Shown: positions 1-12,696, numbered from the stretch's first letter. The stretch is DNA of 64,000 nucleotides from Theobroma cacao (GCF_000208745.1 NC_030854.1:3571753-3635752); one strand, 5' to 3'. A program made the numbers and translations. The notes: generated from the letters alone by a model not told the origin.

Positions 1-187
1 CGGCGTCTTCCCTTCTCTTCCCGTCGACTTCTCTCTCTCTTCTCTCTCTCTCGGCGGATCTCTTCGCCTTCTGTCGGCCGATCCCTCTCTTTCGTCGACC
101 TCTCTCTCTCTTCTCTCTCCCCCGACGGATCTCTTCGCCTTCTGTCGGCCGATCCCTCTCTTTCGTCGGCCTCTCTCTCTCTCTTCT
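1..187. repeat. CT-rich 71-bp tandem repeat
   Basis: Two full units of about 71 bp (about 23-93 and 94-164) and a partial third (from 165) share the words GTCGAC/GTCGGC, a CT microsatellite, and GGATCTCTTCGCC followed by CTGTCGGCCGATCC. The pyrimidine-rich composition resembles a plant 5' leader, and the T-rich stretch after it ends in TTTTGCAG near 293, like an intron acceptor. No supported coding region follows. It may be the 5' end of a non-coding transcript or a transposon fragment. Confidence 0.75.
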
Positions 188-314
188 CAGATCTCACCCC
201 CTCTTCTTTTTGTTTTGTTTCTTTCTTTTGTTTTTCTTTTTTGTGGCTAACTGCTGGTAGATATGTTTTTGGTCGTTTTTCTTCCTTTTGCAGGTTGCAG
301 GGTCTTTAAAGAGT

Positions 315-391
315 CGGGTTGTCCAAAAATTTGGACAACCCGGTGATGGGGTTCTGGCACCCCCTGGAGTTGGTGGCCAGAACCCCCCATC
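315..391. other. Two adjacent inverted repeats (hairpins)
   Basis: 315-342 is a perfect inverted repeat: 13-base arms CGGGTTGTCCAAA and TTTGGACAACCCG around a 2-base centre. Directly after it, 345-358 (GATGGGGTTCTGGC) pairs with 376-391 (GCCAGAACCCCCCATC) across a short loop, with two unpaired C's. The stretch is much more GC-rich than its surroundings and is followed by a T-run/A-run at about 424-440. Its function is unknown. Confidence 0.8.
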
Positions 392-520
392 CTGCGTAGT
401 GGGTGGGGGAAAGGATGGCTCCCTTTTTTTAAAAAAAAATAATATAATTTTTTATATTTCTGTTTATTTTATTATTTATTGTATATATATATATATATAT
501 TTTTTAGGGTGTCTACAGTG

Positions 521-1397
521 AGTCAACATAATTTTATGCTTGACTGATATTTCAAAAAGTATATTTTTCATTTTAACATCTTGTTTGATGTTTATATATA
601 GAAGTAGTTCAATCCAAACCTTACTAGTTTTACTACTAGCAGTCAATTATCCATTTGAATGATCGGTTGGTCGGCCGATAAAGATAGTTCAACCTTCAAA
701 TTGAAGACAACCATTGCATGTTTAACAGGACTTTTCTAGAGGAAAACTAAGACAATCAACCCGACCTCTCCCTGTTGACAAGGAAAGTTGGAAACATATG
801 CAATAAGCTAGAATATATTCGGGATAACACGTCGTTTTATTTGGATAAGATTATCCAAGATAATGCATTACCCTTTTATCTTTAAAAATTAGAATTATCA
901 AGAATACTAGATATTAAGATTGTTTGATAAAAAGTTGTTAGAATAATATTGATAAGTTATAAATAGGTTTAGGTGTTCCATCAACAAATTCACAAGAGTA
1001 TATTGAAAATATAATAGCAAAAAACTCTCCTCTCCAGGGAAAAATCCCCTCCTCCCGCCTGTGAGCTGATTTTAGAATCACGTAAGTCTTAAAAAGACAA
1101 AAAATTAGTAAAGGAATCACGTAAGTCTTGAAAAGATAAAATATTAGTAAAGGGATAGGATTAGTAGTGAGGAAATTGGTGAATTGAGTGATTTAATCTG
1201 TCATACCTAAAGATTAAATATATCAAATATTTTTAAAAAATTGATCAAATATAAAAAAAGATTACATCAATTAAACATAGAATTTGTTCGGCCATTTAGT
1301 TTTGAACTAATGAACCAAAATTTGGTCATTTTTTAAGAAATTATAATATTAAAATCTATAAACTTCATCTACAATTATAAAATATACAAATTATATA
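521..1397. other. Intergenic, no gene seen
   Basis: AT-rich sequence with only short shadow ORFs. No gene, RNA or bounded mobile element was recognised. Confidence 0.6.
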
Positions 1398-1837
1398 TAA
1401 ATTAAATATATATATATATACATATAATATATTGCTTTATTATATATGAAATTAATTACACAATTTATTAGTTATAATATTTTAATTTTTATATCACAAT
1501 TTGTATAAATAATAACTAATTATAAACAATATATTATAAAAAATAAGGTGATACTTAATAAAATTATTAAGTGTAATTATATAAATAAAGTTTATTATAA
1601 GTTACAGTAATATTTTTGTATAAATTAAATATATGTATATATTATTTTATTTTATTATGTATATATGAAATTAATGACACAACTTATTTGTTATAATATT
1701 TTATATCAAAGTTTATATAAATAATAACTAATTATAAATAATATGTTATAAAAACTAAGATAATAATTAATAAAGTTATTGAGTGTAATCATATAAATAA
1801 AATTTATTATAAGTTATAGTAATACTTATACGAAACA
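1398..1837. repeat. Diverged 223-bp tandem duplication
   Basis: About 1398-1620 and 1621-1837 are two diverged copies of one AT-rich unit. Both begin TAAATTAAATATAT and share, in order, ATGAAATTAAT, ATAATAACTAATTATAAA, GAGTGTAAT/AAGTGTAAT and TTTATTATAAGTTA. The offset is about 223 bp. Low-complexity AT sequence continues to about 2260. Confidence 0.7.
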
Positions 1838-2259
1838 TTATTAAGGTATAATAATTAAAACATATTAATATATATGATATTTACCATCATATATTACAAT
1901 ATTAACATATAAGTTATATAATTTAAAATATATAACTTTTAATTTTATATTAATACAGATTTATAAATAAATATATATATATAAATAAAATTAAATTACT
2001 ATAATTATAATTTGTATACGTACATATAATAAACTAATATAATTTAAATATATTATTAATTAAGTTTACAATCAATTCTTCTTAATAAATATAAAAAATT
2101 ATATATATATTAATATATATAATATAATATAATATAAAAAATTAGTTAAATTTTTTAGATAAATTAGTTTAAAAATTTTAAAATTAAAAACCGACTAAAA
2201 AATCCAATTGAATCAAATTATATTTAATTTAAATAAATTATTAATTTAGTTTAATTTTG

Positions 2260-2640
2260 TTCACCTTGTCCAGGATTAGAGAAAAATATTATGTTGTAAC
2301 TGGTCAAGCTTGCATAGGGTGATGATCCAAGCTCTTAAAAGGGTGTTGACGTTTGATTCATTGTCGCCACGTCGCCACGTCGTTTTCCCAAAAGTGTCTA
2401 TCCGCAAAGAGAGATCACTTCATTATTTGGGCAATGACGCAGCCAATGACCTCACTAGTCCATCACTGGTTAAGAACCCTCCTCGAGCCGGGGTGTCACT
2501 TTTGGGTGCCCCACCCTGCCCAGCCGACCTGCGTTCTACTTCTGCCTTTCTCAGCCCCAATTTCCCTGCAAAATTACTGTTAAAAGGTACTAAATTTTTC
2601 TCGTACCTTTGAAATTTATGATTGGAACAAGACAATTAAG
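2260..2640. other. GC-richer island, no gene recognised
   Basis: Base composition rises sharply here inside AT-rich sequence. It holds a doubled 9-base word (CGCCACGTCGCCACGTCG near 2365-2382) and overlapping short ORFs on both strands. None of the translations looks like a known family. It could be a decayed promoter or exon of a lost gene. Confidence 0.35.
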
Positions 2641-3206
2641 TTCGTCTTTGGTAGACTTCCATGTCCCAGTAGCCGTAGGATTGGAGCATAAATTGGAATT
2701 TTAAAAATTCAAATCAATCGAAACCATGTGCAGACATTCACAAAATTTTTCCGTCATGTTTCAACTTTTTCGTTTATCGTTTTCTCTATAAATTTTAAAA
2801 AATTTATAATATGAAACTAGATATTAATGTGATACTTATGAGTTAAGTATCAAAATATCTATTTTAATTTATCAAGAAATTTTATAAACTTATAATAAAA
2901 AATATGGATGAAAGGGTATTTTGGATGAAAATTATAAAGTTTCAAGATAAAATTATCATATTTTTTAAAAATTTTGATTTGATATTCAAAAATCATCTAC
3001 TCAGTTTTTGAGTAAAATGTTCCTTCTTTAATTAGTCTGAGGACTTCAAGAAGGTAATTAGGATGAAGATTTGAAGCTACTGGGATAAAGGAAGTGGAGG
3101 ATGATCTTGCGGTGCACATAGAGTAAACAAAATATGGTCCTTAAATTAATTAAGAGAATTCATAATAAATAAAATTAAATCTGTCAATTTTATTTTGATT
3201 TTAAAA
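2641..3206. other. Intergenic, no gene seen
   Basis: AT-rich sequence with no gene or recognisable repeat boundary. Confidence 0.6.
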
Positions 3207-3587
3207 GTTTTGAAAAGACATAATACTTTAATAAAAATTTTAAAATATTAAAAAAATTAAAATAAAATTTTATTACTTTGTTACATTTAATCAAATTTTA
3301 ATATTTTTCTTTTCAATCAAGATTAATAATTAATTAATTATTATTAGTTAACATTGAATTGTCATTTCATGTTATATAATATTTTCACTTTTCACATTAA
3401 TTCCACATGACAAAAAAAAAAAGACAAATGACTTTTTGAATAATGACAATTATTCAACTGTTAATCATAATAATTTATTTGATTTAAAATAATATAAAAT
3501 TTTAATTAAATGTAATTAAAAATAAAAATTTATTTAAATTTTCTTAAATAATTGAGGAGTTTTTGAAAGCATGAAGTGTTTTGAAAA
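3207..3587. mobile_element. MITE copy 1, with 10-bp target-site duplication
   Basis: A non-coding AT-rich element of about 361 bp (3217-3577) begins GACATAATACTTTAATAAAA and ends in a partly complementary GGAGTTTTTGAAAGCATGAA. It is bracketed by a perfect 10-base direct repeat, GTTTTGAAAA, at 3207-3216 and 3578-3587. Its interior shares long stretches with the elements near 8.4, 10.8, 40.6 and 49.0 kb. Duplications of 9-10 bp are typical of Mutator-like MITEs; that class assignment is inference. Confidence 0.6.
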
Positions 3588-4680
3588 ATAAAAAATGCTT
3601 ATATATATGGTATGGTTGAGAAAAAGGATTGGCTTAACCATTAAACTCCAAAAAGTTTCGATCTGCACAAACAATTGAGTTTTTAAATACTATATTTATT
3701 TCTTCAAAATCCTTACCAAACCAGCACTTAATTAGCTTTGAATCAATGCTGTTAGCAGAGGCGAAGACTTGTGCCTTTAAAATTTTTAAAATTTTTTATT
3801 TTTTAAATATATATTTTTAATAATCTTCTTAAAAAACTTCTATTTTTATTTCTGTCTTTAATTCTGAATAAAAGTTTGGTCCCTACGAGGGTTGATTACA
3901 GTTTGGGGAACCCCAGCACTCATAAGCTGACGAATATCAATATTCCAATTTCATGGCTGTGATGAAATTATTTATTCAGATTTTTGTTGATATGTACCAT
4001 ATTGAATACTTCTTTGAAGTGTCTTTATGACCCACCAGGAATTTCTTGTTTCCATTAGCTTAGTTTTGACATTTCAACCTTTTGTTGATGTGCCATGAGA
4101 TAACTGCTTTAATTTAGACTTCTTTACGGAACACACACTTCACTTATTTTACATAAACGGACGACTACACATTCTAATCCTAAAGAACTCAATAGTTTGA
4201 GCCTTTGAGGAGAAGAAACATGTACTAATCATTGAGAGGTTTCAGTTACTATTTCAATCATTTTAACTGACAGCTTTCGACCATGTGATGTGATGATGTG
4301 AATGGTTAATTTTTACAAACTTTGCTTGCTCATATACATAACAAATTACTTACGGGGCATCTGCATGGTAAGAAATGGTAAATCCTGAACATGAATCAAG
4401 AAATCTTGGCTCGTTCTCGGGCAAAAGAGTGTCAACAAACGGTAATAATGCAATTATAGTAGTGGGGGATGCATAAAAGTTTGTGTGGTCTGTCGTTTTC
4501 CGGCGTCATATAATTGAAGTATACTATGGCTTCATCTGATTATTGTAGTATTGTGTCCGCATGTCTTGTCCATCTCGCAAACCACACCATCCATTCTAAG
4601 CCTCAATATTGATAGTCAACTCTCCTATCCAACGTGAAATTTGTTATGCTTTAAAGTTTAAACCGCCTTAACCTCATAAA
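3588..4680. other. Intergenic, upstream of the MFS gene
   Basis: No coding sequence was recognised. The last few hundred bases probably hold the promoter of the transporter gene at 4792. Confidence 0.55.
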
Positions 4681-4686
4681 ATAAGC

Positions 4687-4695
4687 TATATATAT
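4687..4695 (+). promoter_or_regulatory. Candidate TATA box of the MFS gene
   Basis: TATATATAT lies about 97 bases upstream of the ATG at 4792, a usual distance for a plant core promoter. TATA-like words are common in this AT-rich sequence, so the call is positional. Confidence 0.4.
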
Positions 4696-4791
4696 GTGCT
4701 TTTCTAATCTTCCTACTTGGTTTCTAACCTGCCTAAACTTTGTGTTTTAGCATTGCTAGATTGCCAGCAAAAAGAGTGAACAAAAAAAAGG

Positions 4792-6627
4792 ATGGCGGCG
4801 GATCATTTCAGTGGTGTTGGTTGTGCCTGGAGAGAGATGCAGAGCTTCGGGTTGAACCTGATTGTTGGACGTTGGTTCATGGTCTTTGCTTCACTGCTTA
4901 TCATGTCCGTGTCAGGTGCAACATATATGTTTGGTCTATATTCAACTGTTATTAAATCATCTTTGGGGTATGATCAAACTACTCTCAATCTGCTAAGCTT
5001 TTCCAAGGACTTGGGTGGCAACGTTGGGGTCCTATCAGGGCTCATCAACGAGGTAACACCTCCGTGGGTGGTTCTCTTGATTGGGTCAGTCATGAATTTC
5101 TTTGGGTATTTCATGATATGGCTTGCTGTCACCGGCCGCACTGCCAAACCCCATGTGTGGCAAATGTGTGTATACATCTGCTTAGGTGCAAATTCACAAG
5201 CCTTTGCCAACACCGGGGCTCTTGTCACTTGTGTCAAAAACTTCCCTGAAAGCAGGGGAAGTGTTTTAGGCCTGCTGAAATCTTATGTTGGTCTGAGTGG
5301 TGCAATCCTGACACAGCTATACCATGCTTTCTATGGAGAAAACTCAAAGTCTCTTATCTTGCTGATCGCTTGGCTTCCTGCTGCTGTTTCCTTCGTCTTT
5401 CTTCGAACGATTCGGATTATAAAGATTGTTCGCCAGACAAACGAGCTCAGAGTTTTCTATAATATGTTTTATATTTCTCTTGCCCTTGCTGGTTTCCTTA
5501 TGGTTTTAATTGTCATACAAAACAGACTAAGTTTTAATAGAATTGAGTATGTTGGAAGTGCTTCTCTTGTTACTTTATTACTGCTCTTTCCACTCACTGT
5601 TGTTGTCAGAGAGGACTTCAAAATTTGGAGAAGAAAGAAACAAGCCTTGAATGATGTTTCTCAGATGAAAGTAGTAACAGAAAATCCACCAACTGTTGAA
5701 TTAGCACCACAAACAATGGCAGTAGAGTCACTGCAGCCGCAACCAGCCGGAGATCCAAAAAGTCCAGATCAGAAACATGTTGCTTGCATGGAAAACATCT
5801 TCAAGCCACCAGACAGAGGTGAAGACTACACTATATTGCAAGCACTTTTTAGCATTGACATGTTGATTCTCTTCATTGCAACAACATGCGGTGTTGGAGG
5901 AACATTGACAGCTATCGACAACTTGGGGCAGATTGGTAACTCACTGGGCTACCCAAGTCGTAGTATAACCACTTTTGTATCACTTGTGAGCATATGGAAT
6001 TACCTTGGACGAGCAGTGGCTGGTTTTTTTTCTGAGTACTTATTGACAAAATACAAGATACCGAGGCCATTGCTGTTCACTTCCGTGATTCTCTTTTCTT
6101 GTGTTGGCCATCTTTTGATCGCCTTTGCAGTCCCAAATTCCCTCTACTTTGCCTCAGTTATAATCGGATTCTGCTTTGGAGCACAATGGCCATTAATGTA
6201 TGCCATCATCTCTGAAATTTTTGGCCTTAAATACTACTCCACATTGTACAATTTTGGTGCTGTGGCTAGTCCAGTTGGATCTTACATTCTAAATGTTAGA
6301 GTTGCGGGTCATTTATATGATAAAGAGGCTTTGAAGCAAATGAAAGCTTTGGGTCGTACAAGGAAACCAGGGGAGGACTTGACTTGCACTGGAGGGCAGT
6401 GTTACAGGATGGCTTTTATTATAATCATAGCCACCACATTGTTTGGATTCCTTGTTTCTTGTATTTTGGTTCTTCGGACGCGAAAGTTTTACAAAAGTGA
6501 CATCTACAAAAAATTCAGGGAGGAAGCGGAGGCTGCCGAAACAGACATGGCTTCGACTTCAAAACAAGTTGAACCCAAAGCTCCTACAGATGCTGGAACC
6601 ACCACAGCAACTACCTCAGCCAACTAG
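4792..6627 (+). CDS. Nodulin-like / MFS membrane transporter (NFD4-like)
   Basis: A complete single-exon ORF of 611 aa. Residues about 20-270 form a Nodulin-like domain, starting near [20 protein letters not shown], with successive membrane segments and the family words [20 protein letters not shown] and FPESRG. A charged loop (about 275-345) precedes a second membrane half from about residue 350, with [16 protein letters not shown] and the conserved NYLGR. The tail is hydrophilic and rich in Glu, Ala and Thr. Length and layout fit plant proteins annotated as NUCLEAR FUSION DEFECTIVE 4-like or nodulin-like, predicted transporters of mostly unknown substrate; the location, plasma membrane or endomembrane, cannot be told from sequence. 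The start at 4792 (AAGG ATG GCG GCG) is the first in-frame Met and begins the conserved N-terminus. No close neighbour shares its function. Confidence 0.93.
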   Translation: MAADHFSGVGCAWREMQSFGLNLIVGRWFMVFASLLIMSVSGATYMFGLYSTVIKSSLGYDQTTLNLLSFSKDLGGNVGVLSGLINEVTPPWVVLLIGSVMNFFGYFMIWLAVTGRTAKPHVWQMCVYICLGANSQAFANTGALVTCVKNFPESRGSVLGLLKSYVGLSGAILTQLYHAFYGENSKSLILLIAWLPAAVSFVFLRTIRIIKIVRQTNELRVFYNMFYISLALAGFLMVLIVIQNRLSFNRIEYVGSASLVTLLLLFPLTVVVREDFKIWRRKKQALNDVSQMKVVTENPPTVELAPQTMAVESLQPQPAGDPKSPDQKHVACMENIFKPPDRGEDYTILQALFSIDMLILFIATTCGVGGTLTAIDNLGQIGNSLGYPSRSITTFVSLVSIWNYLGRAVAGFFSEYLLTKYKIPRPLLFTSVILFSCVGHLLIAFAVPNSLYFASVIIGFCFGAQWPLMYAIISEIFGLKYYSTLYNFGAVASPVGSYILNVRVAGHLYDKEALKQMKALGRTRKPGEDLTCTGGQCYRMAFIIIIATTLFGFLVSCILVLRTRKFYKSDIYKKFREEAEAAETDMASTSKQVEPKAPTDAGTTTATTSAN

Positions 6628-8356
6628 CCAGAATTTACTAACAATTTACGTGAGAAAATGGGGACTGAATACACTCAACTCAGCTTGTATTATTGTATTT
6701 TCCTCTCTTTTTTCCCTGTAATTATGGGAAGCATACCCTTTGCAAGATCCAAGGTTCAAGCTGGCACTTGCAAGAAGTCCTTCCCCAAAAAGGAGCCTTT
6801 GTGCAGTAAGTCTTAAGACTTGTGGCCACTTGCAATGATTCATAAATATGACATGATATGATATGATGTATTTTAGTTTTTTTTTTTCTTATTTCTCATT
6901 TATTGCAGTCTCCTCACACAATAAGACAGAAGGTAGACGATATATGGCTCCAAATCCCCTCACTCTCCTCCTCAATATACGGTAAAAGAAATAATTTCTG
7001 AATGTATTGATTTAAGTCATTGGTTTGGCAGCTTTCTTTGCTCTTCTTTGTAGGGTTTCTTTCTAGTTCTCCTTGAGAGCAACCCATTAAGGTGGGGGAG
7101 ACTACCTAATCCATAAGATTGAAACTTTAACCAACATCGTTCGGTAACTTCCAAATTGAAATCCTTCATCCTGTTTGTCTTATTATACTTCAATCTCTTT
7201 TGGCCTAAGGGCCAAATAGTTTTTGACAGCCTAAATACCCTGAAATTCAAATGCTTCGAATGCAAGCAAGACAGGAGAATAACCAGCTGTAAACAAAACA
7301 AAAGACAAAGACAGGACACCGCACGCAAGATTTTTGCCCTCGTGGGTAGGGCCTTGTTTTCCTCTCAAAAAAGGAAGATAAAAGAAACTTTTTGCATTTG
7401 TTTTGGTTCACTTATCAAGCACTGTGTTTCTGATAGATACCAAAACCCAGAAGGCCGAAAACCTGCCTGCCTCTTCTACAATAACTGAATCATGTATCAA
7501 AGTTAGACCTTGGAAGCAGACACTACGGTGGTATCATTTTCTTTTGGACCTCCCACTATCTAGGCCTTGTTTTCAAAGTCTACTCCCACCAGCCACCATA
7601 CCACCAAAGATTCTTCAATCTCTGTCATTTCATTTATATGGTTAATCATTTCAGGCCCACGAGGCAACTGGAAACTTGGATTGTTTTATAAAAGGTAGCC
7701 GAAAGTTAATCTACTTTTTCCCACGCTTATGAAACTTATATGAAAGGGATTTCAATATCAAACATCATCTCTTGTTCGACAACTGAAATTGCCTGTAACA
7801 TTTTCAAACCGCGAAAACCACGTTCTATACATCTTTGTCGAACTGGCAGGCTTGACATACATGAGTTTCCACACCCACATGATGCACATTTCCACATTAG
7901 GCCATGATCTGATCCAATCGCTTATAGCTTGCCAAACTTTCTTGCCATGCCATGCTTTTTTGTTGGTCCAATGCCGTTGCTTATTGGCATTACCATATTG
8001 GCTAAATATCTCTCATACTTGTCCAAGGATGATCTTTATTTTATTCCCAACTCTTTTAGACTCTTAATAGTCAGTGCACCACCGCATTTGTTATACGCAA
8101 GCAAAGAATGTGATGTTCAATTTGCAGTTGAAGATAGAAGATGAAGAAGAAGAGGGAGAGATTGATCAAATTAGACGATGTAAATTATCATCTTTATTTA
8201 ATTTGATTGAAACATTCAACGATTATATTTAGAATTAAATTTGTCAAATTTATCGTGTTTATTAAAAAATAAATTTGATTACTGTTTTAAGCTAATTAAT
8301 GATTACTAGATTATCATAAAATTATGAATCTCCTAAATCCCAAGAGTGAAAATTGT
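6628..8356. other. Intergenic, 3' of the MFS gene
   Basis: The first few hundred bases probably hold the transporter's 3' UTR. The ORFs near 7156 and 7789 have no recognisable domain and run through AT-rich sequence. No gene is supported. Confidence 0.55.
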
Positions 8357-8366
8357 CTCCTTCTAG

Positions 8367-8837
8367 GCATAATACTTTAAAAAAATCTTTAAACTATTCA
8401 ATAAAATTCAAATAAACTTTTATTATTTTTATTGCATTGAATTGAGCATCTCTACTTTTATTTTGAACTAAATATACCCCTATACTTTTAGTTTAAGTCA
8501 AACAAACTTTTATTACTAATAATTCAATCAAAATCTCATTTGTCAATTTTATGTCATGTAGAGCTAATATGGCTTGTCGACATGTTATAATTGATTATAA
8601 TGTGATATATTGACAAATTATAATTGATGATAATATGATTATGTGATATATTTACCATTTATATCAATACCATGTGAGCATAAAATAATAAATAATATTT
8701 TAATTAATGATAAATAGTCAATTATCAATCATAAATGCTTATTTGACTCAAAATAAAAATATAAAAATTTGATTGAATTTAATAAAAAATTATTTAAAAT
8801 TTTTAAAATAATTTAAGAGCTTTTTCAAATATTATGC
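8367..8837. mobile_element. MITE copy 2
   Basis: About 471 bp, with terminal inverted repeats GCATAATACTTTAAAAAA at the left and the complementary TTTTTCAAATATTATGC at the right. The non-coding interior shares words with the copies near 3.2, 10.8, 40.6 and 49.0 kb, such as AATAAATTTTTAT-like and AATTGATCATTA-like AT-rich segments. The flanks (CTCCTTCTAG and GTTCCTTTGCTAG) may be a decayed target-site duplication, but this is weak. Confidence 0.55.
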
Positions 8838-10800
8838 GTTCCTTTGCTAGTTTTATTAGTCAACAAGTGAATTTATTATTTTGTATAAAATAAAAAAAAA
8901 AAAGCCGAAGTACATGCGCCACAGCTCTTTGTTCCAACTTGGAAGTCCAAAGGTAACGGTTACCTTGGTGGTAGGCCGTTTCTAAGTTTTAAATGAGCTA
9001 AATGGGCCGATACGGTTCATGAACAGAACAAATTAATGGGGTGAACATATTGAGGCCAGGCCTATAAGGAATTCTTATAAAATGAAATAAGTGCCCAACA
9101 TGTTGGCCCATGCTGTTCTTTTCCATCTTTCCTTCTTGCATCAAGCCCAACCAAGTGGCCTTTAATTGCGTGATTAAAGGCAACACAACACTATTATTGA
9201 TTGATGATGAACGTCAAGGTCTTGGTCTAGGTTAGACTTTAGAGCTATCCGTGGTCCATTGACCACCAAGCTACTTGCTCTATCAGCTTGGGCTTTCGAT
9301 TAGGTTATTCTAATTATTAAATGTTAGGAATTTGATGACAAATTTACGCCCAATTTGAAATTGAACCTGTAAGCAGGTCGACATCTTTTATCTAACTTTG
9401 AAATTCAACCAACAAGGGTAGAGATCATTCATTGGGTTAAGCTCCTCTCTTTACTTTTTAACATGTTCATCCTCTCAATATTTCATTTATGTAATCAATA
9501 ATTACAAATCTATTAAAAAAAATGTTAGATTAAAAAATTGGAGAAGAATATTTTTAGCTTTTTTTGACAATAAACTGTAATTATTTAAATTTGATTTGGT
9601 TAATAGTTTTATTATTTGTTTCTTTACAATAACAAATAAAAAAACAGCAAATAATGAAAAGAAATTAGTAAAAAAATTAATCAAACAAAATGCTAAATTG
9701 AAAAGGAGCTTTATCCAAGTAAGACGTTCCATTTCGAGCGAGGAGCTCAATTACTACTTACTACTTTATTCTAGAAAGCTTATCGTATCGGTCACAAACA
9801 GTGGCGTATATTTTCCAAACATGGTTGTGGCTTCGAATGCATATAAAACCATCCTTTTCCAAACAGACAAATCATAGAATAATGAAGCTTTCGTATTAGC
9901 CTTTGTTGATTCCTGCATAATTTTCTTTGACAGAAACTCTGGGTGGCATTTTGCTGCATATCATATGATATGGAAATGGGAAACTCTCATGCGAAAATCA
10001 TAGAATTTAGAATTTATCCATAAACACATTTAAATAAAATTTTATATTTTTATTTTAAATTAAATAAATTTTTATAACTAACAATTAATTAAATATGACA
10101 TATGTTATTTTCATATAATTTGATAATAAATGATCAGAACTAACAATTAAAAACTTAAATCAACGGTTACAATCAATTTTCTTTTAAAAAGAATAAAAAA
10201 TTGAAGTCAAAATTTCCCTTTAATCTCTTGATAATAGAGTGGCCACATTTTATGGCATGGAATTTCGGGTGAGTTACACATCACAGGGTGATGCAACAAA
10301 CTTGAAGAGAGTAAACACTTGCGTAAAGGTCAGTTGTTGAAGGGTTCAATAATGAATACTGAATAATGAATAATGAATTATGAATCTCTAGCGTCATATG
10401 TTGGGGCACAGCTCCTTCCCAACGTCTGCTAAATAAATTTTCTTTACCAAAAATGATTGATTTTGACCACTCCTATGAACCCCTTCAAAATCTCAAACTA
10501 ATGGCTAATGGCAGTGTAGTGCGTCTTCTTCACTATTTCTTCCACCAAACCCAACATGCAAGCATTAAAAAAAATATTATGTTGAGGCTGCTTCTTTATT
10601 TCCTTCATTATTATTATTGACCATGACCTCTTCCACTTAACCCTACCCCACTACACACAACGCTATAAACGGAGAAAGATTCTACCATTTATTATTACTA
10701 TTCTAAACTTTCTAAAACTCCACAAACAAAATTAACATTATTAACTTTATAAATATAGCCTATTAAATCACTTCTAAATGAAACCTAATAATTTTATCCT
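8838..10800. other. Intergenic with a partial MITE fragment
   Basis: No gene was recognised. About 10020-10180 resembles a fragment of the same AT-rich MITE family (ATTTTTATTTTAAATTAAATAA, then a run near TAACAATTAATTAAA). The ORFs at 9502-9877 are low-complexity shadows. Confidence 0.5.
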
Positions 10801-10804
10801 CAAT

Positions 10805-11150
10805 GCATAAAATAATTTTTTAAAATTAGCATCATATAATAAAAATTTTAAATAATTTTTATTAATTTTAATCAAATTTTTATATTTTTATTTTAAATTA
10901 AATAAATGTTTGATTGATTGGCTAATTGTTTTTAATCAAAATATCACTTCTCATTTTATGTCACTCAATGCTAGTGTGACGTATTAATGTAATCATATGA
11001 GATTTCTCAATTACTACGTCAATGTCACATTAATGTCAAATGGATATAAAATGATAAGTGATATTTTTATTAATAAAAATTAATCAATCATTAATTATAA
11101 GACTTAATTTAATAAAAAAAATAACATGCCTTTAAAATTTTATAAAAATA
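10805..11150. mobile_element. Partial MITE copy 3
   Basis: An AT-rich segment sharing the family interior: ATTTTTATTTTAAATTAAAT, then TTTTTAATCAAAATATCACTT and a mirrored TAAAATGATAAGTGATATTTT. It is partly self-complementary around its centre. The termini are unclear and no target-site duplication was found, so the bounds are approximate. Confidence 0.4.
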
Positions 11151-12690
11151 AAAGCTTTGATTTGGCACTAACAAGTAGTGATAATTTTAGTCAATTTTCA
11201 ATAAATGTCGCGGGATAAATATACCAAGTCAATGCAATTGGATCTTTTTCTGTAACCAATAAGATAGCGATATGTAGCAAGAATTTGGTGGGGGGTTTGA
11301 TGTCGTTTTTAAATATGGAATAGGATTTGTTTTTGGACCTCATCTTATCTCTTTGCACCAAGATTGACATTTCAAAATCCTATCTATTATTATTACACCT
11401 GCTCATTTTTCATTTGGTGCAAACCAAACTGGCTTTTCAGCTCCAATTTACTTATTTTTCTACCAAGCACGCCTCACATCTTGCAACTCTCTCAAAAAAT
11501 TTTGCTCCTTAAAGACGATATAAACTTTCTTTTTTAATAGATTCGGACAAATAAATAATTTTAATTATTAAGTTAATTAGATCGTCGATGTGTAATTTTC
11601 ATACTCACCGTGACGTGACATTACATTCCAAATAATATCAAAAGAGACCCCAGATGATCAAACTCATCAAGTGGGCTCCTAGTGTACAAGTAGAGTTAAC
11701 TAACAACATTTATAATGTGATGATAAATATTTAGGTGATACTAGTCTTACTAGACCGACCCAAATTGGAGGTTTGACTGAGCTGTGAAAGACTAACCAAG
11801 TCTACAAGCAGGATCAAGTCTCTGGACTTGAGCAACACAAGCTTAGTTGACCCGATCGTATGCTGTGCTCTGTCCTCTTGTCTGTTGGTCTGTCTTCATG
11901 AGAATGTTCAATGATTCTCAGGAAGCCAATTTTGGTTGACATGATTGGATAGGAAAGCTAATGAACATGTAATTAGCACAAGGCCATCTTCACTTTCTTT
12001 TGTTTTGGTTTATTCCCATCTGATTTACTCCATTTTAGTTATGCAGAAAGATGGGATGAAATCATATAATAATTAAAGTTTCTTTTGATGTATTTGGATT
12101 TTGGTTAGATTGGATAATTAGAATTAGAATTAGAATTAGAAAGTAATTAAAAAGCACGCGGCAACCCAAAGTTGAAGCTCATTAATTGATAACAACATAA
12201 GTACAAAATTAAGAAAATCTAATCAAAAAGATTCAAAATTTTGACATTGCATTCGCCAATTTGGACAAATTAGGAATCTTACAAACCGAATAAAAACATC
12301 ATTTTTTTTATAAATTTCTTAATTATGCATTAATGAAGAGAAAAAAAATAATATATCAAATTATCTAATAGGATCCAAAATTCTCTCAGATGCTTAAAAT
12401 TCGGATTACCCGAAACGGAAGAAGAATTCGGAAGGGCAATCCGAGTTCTCAAACATGGTTGCAAAAGAGAACAAATCCAATCTTTTTTTCCACGTAGATT
12501 TTCGATGTGGGCCCAGGTATTGCCGAATCTTCACTCATAAGCCACGTGTATAACAAACAGCTTCAAAAAATAATAGTATTATATAAAAAATCCTATTTGT
12601 TTAAAATTAAAAAAAGAGAAGACAGATTAATCTACAAAATTAATAACTTTATTTTAGAAAATTGTTTTTTTAAATTATTGATTTAAGAAA
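11151..12690. other. Intergenic, upstream of the PP2A B' gene
   Basis: No gene was recognised. A short GAATTA hexanucleotide microsatellite lies at about 12114-12141. The GA- and CT-rich part after 12700 is the likely leader of the downstream gene. Confidence 0.5.
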
Positions 12691-12696
12691 ACTGTT

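Noticed and set aside
1..200. Possible rDNA or 5.8S-like GGATCTCTTCG sequence
   Set aside because: The word occurs only as part of a 71-bp CT-rich tandem repeat, with no adjoining rRNA sequence.
7156..7488. 110-aa ORF in the intergenic stretch after the MFS gene
   Set aside because: No domain, no splice continuation, overlapped by another ORF on the opposite strand.
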